Shown piece after piece: positions 60,623 through 64,000 of a stretch of 64,000 nt of DNA (within the stretch, counting starts at the first letter, position 1; each line of letters opens with the position of its first letter). This stretch comes from Erythrobacter tepidarius (GTDB lineage: Bacteria; Pseudomonadota; Alphaproteobacteria; Sphingomonadales; Sphingomonadaceae). The notes under the pieces are model-generated. The model was not told where the DNA came from, made no database searches, and was given only the letters and a program-made list of their open reading frames with translations. The translations under genes and the position numbers were made by a program. The stretch spans positions 96,027-160,026 of the forward strand of contig NZ_MUYJ01000010.1 in assembly GCF_002155695.1 (NCBI RefSeq). Reading direction: 5' to 3'.

Positions 60623-63589
60623 ATGAAGCTTAGGTATCTTCTTGCTGCAAGCGTCGTCAGCCTTGCCGCCACCACCACCTTCGTCGCCACCCCGGCCTTC
60701 GCGCAGGAAACCACTTCCTCGGTGCGCGGCGATGTCGTCGATCAGGATGGCAACCCGATCGCGGGCGCGACCGTCGTTGTCACCCACGTGCCTTCGGGCA
60801 CGACCTCGACCCAGACGACCGATTCGGCGGGCGGCTTCAACGCCTCGGGCCTGCGCTTGGGCGGCCCGTTCACCGTCAGGGTGACCGCGGAAGGCTACGA
60901 AAGCGCCGAGCAGGAAATCGGCTTCCTGACTGCTGGCCAGGCCCAGCGTATGAGCGTCTCGCTGGCCGATATCGGCAAGACCATCGTCGTCTCCGGCGCG
61001 CGCACCCGCTCGGCGATCACGCTCGGCACCGGCGCGGCCACCGTGCTGACCGCCCGCGACATCGCCGGCGTCGCCAATATCAACCGCGACATCCGCAACC
61101 TTGCGGCGCGCGATCCGCTCGTCACCCTTGACGCAACCAATGGCGGGGCGATCAGCATTGCCGGGCAGAACAATCGCTTCAACCGCTTCACGGTTGACGG
61201 TGTCGCCTTTGGTGATCCCTTCGGTCTCGAATCCGGCGGCCTCGTCTCCTCGCGCGGCCCGGTGCCGATCGACGCGATCGGCGAATTCTCGGTCGAAACC
61301 GCGCCGGTCGATATCCAGCAGGGTTTCTTCCAGGGCGGTGCGATCAACACCCAGCTCAAGTCGGGCGGCAACAACTTCACCTTCCTCGGTGCGGCCTATT
61401 ATCAGAACGACGATCTGCGCGGCGATCAGGCGCGTGAACTGCAGCGCATCGGCGCGTTCGATTCGCAGGTCTATGTCGCGCAGGTCACCGGCCCGATCAT
61501 CAAGGACAAGCTGTTCTTCGCGGTCACCTATGAACGCACCCGCGACACCGTCCCGGCCGACATCGATCCGAGCCAGCTTGGCATCACCCAGGCGGACATC
61601 GATCTGGTCAGCACCATTGCCAAGAACACCTACAACTTCGACACGCTGGGCGTGGCCAAGGACATCGTCGAAAGCGACGACAAGCTGGTAACCAAGCTCG
61701 ACTGGAACGTCGCTGACGGCCACCGCCTGTCCGCGACCTACATCTGGAACGAAAACACGGCGCTTGCCGGCCAGACCGGCGTCAATCAGATCAACGCGAT
61801 CGGCAACGGCAACCCGACCTTCAATCTGCTGTCGAACAACTACACGCAGGGCGCGAAGAACCACTTCGGGATCATCCAGTCGAACAATCAGTGGACCGAT
61901 TTCTTCTCGACCCAGCTGCGCGTGTCCTATGCCGATTACACCCGCCTGCAGGTGCCGGTGGGTGGCAACCGCGACTTCGGCCAGTTCCTCGTCTGCCTTG
62001 ATCCCACCAATCCGACCACGGGCACGGGTGCCTCTCCGGCGGTCTGTTCGCCCGGTCAGGAGCGTATCCAGTTCGGTCCGGACATCAGCCGTCAGGCCAA
62101 CGAGCTGGAAAGCCAGTCGCTGGCGATCGAATTCCAGGCGACCCTCAAGCTCAACAACCACACCGTTAAGCTGATCGCCGAGCGTCGTCGTCAGGATGTG
62201 CGCAACCTCTTCGCTCAGCGCGTGTCGGGTGCGTGGCTGTTCGACAGCCTCGCCGACTACCAGGCCCAGCGCGCCAACGAACTCGACATCGCGATCCCGC
62301 TGCGCGGCGGAATCGACACCGTGACCGCCGACTTCCAGAATAATAGCTGGACCTTCGGCATCATGGACACGATCGACGTGACCGACACCCTGACCGTGGT
62401 TGCCGGCATGCGTTACGACCTGTTCGACACGCCGGATCGCCCGTTCTTCAACCAGTTCTTCCTCGAGCGCTTCGGTTTCCCGAACACCGGGACTCTCAAC
62501 GGCCGCGACCTGTTCCAGCCGCGCTTCGGCCTGAACTGGAAGCCGACCGATCGGCTGCAGATCCGCGGTTCGGCCGGTCTGTTCGGCGGCGGCAACCCGC
62601 TGGTGTGGATCTCGAACAACTATTCCAACCCCGGGCCGACGCTGCAGCGCGTCCGGATCCGCCGCAACGCCAACGGCACCTTCTCCTCGCCCGAGCAGGC
62701 GGTGCTGGGCCTGACCACGGCCCAGTTGCAGGCCATTGGCGCGGCCACGCTCAACAACGTCACCGGCGGCACCGGCGTGCCGCAGAGCCTGATCGACGCG
62801 GTGCGGCAGGCGGGCTTTGCCGGTTCCCCGACCAATGCGCTCGATCCGAACTTCAAGGTGCCCTCGCAGTGGCGCTTCTCGGGTTCGGTCGATTACGAGG
62901 CCAACCTGGGCCCTCTCGGTGACGGCTGGAACCTCGGCGCCGACGTGATTTACTCGAACGTCAAGAACGCGCTCGAGTGGACCGATCTGCGTTCGGTCGC
63001 GCAGACCGGCACTCTGCCGGATGGCCGTCCGCGCTACAACGTGCTGACTGGCTCTGCGGGTGAAAACACCGACATGCTGCTCACCAATACCAGCTTTGGT
63101 GAAAGCTGGAACCTGGTGGCGCGCTTCAGCAAGGTCTGGGACGCGGGCTTCTTCCTGAATGGTTCCTACACCTTCCAGGATGTGACCGATCAGAACCCCG
63201 GCACTTCCTCGGTGGCGTTCTCGAACTACACCAACACCGCCTTTACCGATCCGAACTTCGCGGCGCAGGGCACCGCAAATTATCAGCGGGATCACCAGTT
63301 CCGCCTGGTCGCAGGCTATGATGCCGAGCTGTTCGGTGACAACAACACCCGTGTCGAGCTGTTCTACAACGTCCGTTCGGGGCAGCGTTACAGCTACACC
63401 TTCAACGATCCGACCAATGGCCGTTCAGCGGTGTTCGGGGTCAATGGCCGCGGAAACCGCGGGCTGATCTACGTCCCCGATGTAAGCAGCATCACCGCCG
63501 ACCCGCGTGTCACCTGGACACCTCGAAGAACCTGCTGTTTTCGGCCTGATGAGGGCGCGGATGGTCTGATCGCGGTCTTTTGTGCGTGA
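60623..63589 (+). CDS. Oar-like TonB-dependent receptor, 3' end replaced by an IS element
   Basis: About 965 native residues of a large outer-membrane receptor. Signal peptide (residues 1-27, ending AFA), then a carboxypeptidase-regulatory-like beta-sandwich (about 30-115, SVRGDVVDQDGNPIAGATVVVTH), a plug region (about 130-230, GARTRSAITLG..., FTVDGVAF) and an Oar-type beta-barrel with repeated outer loops. Near residue 965 the chain switches from a normal barrel strand (ITADPRVTWT) to a 23-residue tail ending DGLIAVFCA that lacks the aromatic C-terminal strand. The frame leaves the native gene at about 63515-63525, where the IS begins. Without the last strands the protein is unlikely to be properly assembled. 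The 250 nt upstream hold a weak GTTGC/GCAAC inverted repeat only. Confidence 0.85.
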   Translation: MKLRYLLAASVVSLAATTTFVATPAFAQETTSSVRGDVVDQDGNPIAGATVVVTHVPSGTTSTQTTDSAGGFNASGLRLGGPFTVRVTAEGYESAEQEIGFLTAGQAQRMSVSLADIGKTIVVSGARTRSAITLGTGAATVLTARDIAGVANINRDIRNLAARDPLVTLDATNGGAISIAGQNNRFNRFTVDGVAFGDPFGLESGGLVSSRGPVPIDAIGEFSVETAPVDIQQGFFQGGAINTQLKSGGNNFTFLGAAYYQNDDLRGDQARELQRIGAFDSQVYVAQVTGPIIKDKLFFAVTYERTRDTVPADIDPSQLGITQADIDLVSTIAKNTYNFDTLGVAKDIVESDDKLVTKLDWNVADGHRLSATYIWNENTALAGQTGVNQINAIGNGNPTFNLLSNNYTQGAKNHFGIIQSNNQWTDFFSTQLRVSYADYTRLQVPVGGNRDFGQFLVCLDPTNPTTGTGASPAVCSPGQERIQFGPDISRQANELESQSLAIEFQATLKLNNHTVKLIAERRRQDVRNLFAQRVSGAWLFDSLADYQAQRANELDIAIPLRGGIDTVTADFQNNSWTFGIMDTIDVTDTLTVVAGMRYDLFDTPDRPFFNQFFLERFGFPNTGTLNGRDLFQPRFGLNWKPTDRLQIRGSAGLFGGGNPLVWISNNYSNPGPTLQRVRIRRNANGTFSSPEQAVLGLTTAQLQAIGAATLNNVTGGTGVPQSLIDAVRQAGFAGSPTNALDPNFKVPSQWRFSGSVDYEANLGPLGDGWNLGADVIYSNVKNALEWTDLRSVAQTGTLPDGRPRYNVLTGSAGENTDMLLTNTSFGESWNLVARFSKVWDAGFFLNGSYTFQDVTDQNPGTSSVAFSNYTNTAFTDPNFAAQGTANYQRDHQFRLVAGYDAELFGDNNTRVELFYNVRSGQRYSYTFNDPTNGRSAVFGVNGRGNRGLIYVPDVSSITADPRVTWTPRRTCCFRPDEGADGLIAVFCA

Positions 63590-64000
63590 AGGCTGGCCTT
63601 TTCGGCCTGGTTTCCGCGGTTTTCGGGGCCTGAGTGCCGCTCAGCAGTCCGTTTTCGCGCTATGCAGGCGCACCTTGCCCCTCGAGCCAGGCGAGGCGCT
63701 GGAAGTTATAGGCAAGGTTGGCCATGCCGATCTTGATCCGGGCTCTGGCGATGCCGATGGTGCGGATGAACAGCCCCATGCGGTGCTTCTGACATGCGAA
63801 CACGTGCTCGACCGCCGAGCGCACAGCGGAGCGCTTGGCATTGGCTCTGGCGATGTGTTTGGGCAGCGGCCGACGCGGCGTGCGCTTCTGGTGGATGTGG
63901 CTCTTGAACATGCCCCGCTCGAGGAACGCCTCGTTCTTCTTCGAGCGATAAGCGGTGTCCGCCCATACGCCCGAACCGGTATTCTGCTTGCTGATGAGGT
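63515..64000 (-). mobile_element. IS5-family insertion sequence, partial
   Basis: The element begins inside the TonB receptor gene at about 63515-63525 and continues past the window. The left boundary is estimated from the point at which the receptor sequence stops making family sense; the terminal inverted repeat cannot be verified because the other end is missing. The element carries an IS5-type transposase gene on the minus strand, with its stop about 140 nt from the boundary. Confidence 0.8.
63660..64000 (-). CDS. IS5-family transposase, C-terminal part (5' end outside window)
   Basis: About 113 residues of a DDE transposase are visible, entered from the right edge. VWADTAYRSKKNEAFL is the second Asp region of the DDE motif in IS5-type transposases, and RSAVRSAVEHVFACQKHRMGLFIRTIGIARARIKIGMANLAYNFQRLAWLEG is the conserved C-terminal block carrying the Glu (VEHVFA). 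The frame is intact in the visible part, so the copy may be active. The stop leaves about 140 nt to the receptor junction. Confidence 0.92.
   Translation of the reverse strand, partial: LISKQNTGSGVWADTAYRSKKNEAFLERGMFKSHIHQKRTPRRPLPKHIARANAKRSAVRSAVEHVFACQKHRMGLFIRTIGIARARIKIGMANLAYNFQRLAWLEGQGAPA

Noticed and set aside
60575..63295. A 906-codon open frame on the minus strand opposite the TonB receptor
   Set aside because: It has no recognisable domain and is rich in Arg/Gly/Val with the composition expected of an antisense frame to a GC-rich gene; the plus-strand receptor is well supported.

Overview
The window is a high-GC stretch (about two thirds G+C outside one island) of a chromosome from an alphaproteobacterium of the order Sphingomonadales, most like Erythrobacter/Porphyrobacter. 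This placement is inferred from the gene set: Oar-like and ordinary TonB-dependent receptors, a PabB-PabC fusion, exosortase-A-associated polysaccharide genes of the Daro_2409 type, a RibA with the sphingomonad-style N-terminal extension, and many CaiB/FadE/thiolase/MaoC genes. Most of the window is ordinary core genome, densely packed, with frequent 4-nt start/stop overlaps inside operons.

Layout. 1-4.0 kb: tail of a TonB-dependent receptor, an uncharacterised membrane pair (DUF2157 + GDYXXLXY), and a phosphate-binding PstS lipoprotein preceded by a clear Pho box. 4.2-11.5 kb: a 7TM-GGDEF diguanylate cyclase, oligopeptidase B with a coupled thioesterase, an M24B aminopeptidase P, and a VOC/cupin pair. 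11.5 kb: a perfect 16-bp parS site between convergent genes. 11.6-17.2 kb: HerA-like ATPase, then PabBC-RluA-ArfB, ribosomal protein L33 and LolA. 17.2-17.4 kb: a structured, terminator-ended candidate small RNA. 17.6-22.7 kb: alkaline phosphatase, a 35-bp tandem repeat, exonuclease III, RibA with an apparent CTG start, a beta-helix protein and two small lipoproteins.

22.8-42.6 kb is rich in acyl-CoA metabolism: a FadE-CaiB-thiolase-MaoC operon, PPK2, phenylalanine hydroxylase, UppP, an M13 peptidase, an MsbA-like ABC exporter, an intracellular PHA depolymerase behind a TGCA-type inverted repeat (candidate PhaR operator), a paired two-subunit acyl-CoA dehydrogenase, DUF1295 and sterol-desaturase-like membrane enzymes, then a second thiolase and MaoC hydratase. 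42.7-46.7 kb is one edge of an exosortase-A-associated glycan locus (O-glycosylation ligase, small protein, glycosyltransferase, membrane protein). 46.9-53.0 kb is gltBD. 53.1-53.8 kb is a single AT-rich foreign-looking gene. 54.0-60.4 kb carries MurA, GalU, an MliC-like lipoprotein, a YhhQ queuosine-precursor transporter, a CNT nucleoside transporter and a 2OG-Fe(II) dioxygenase. The window ends with a large Oar-like TonB receptor whose 3' end has been cut off by an IS5-family element that runs out of the window.

Functional themes are phosphate response (PstS, PhoA, PPK2), storage and fatty-acid carbon (PhaZ, FadE, thiolases), and cell-envelope biogenesis (MurA, UppP, LolA, O-ligase, TonB receptors). 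I saw no CRISPR array, tRNA, rRNA, prophage or recognisable defence system. The most unusual items are the candidate sRNA, the parS site, the AT-rich orphan gene, the tandem repeat, the CTG start of ribA, and the IS-truncated receptor.
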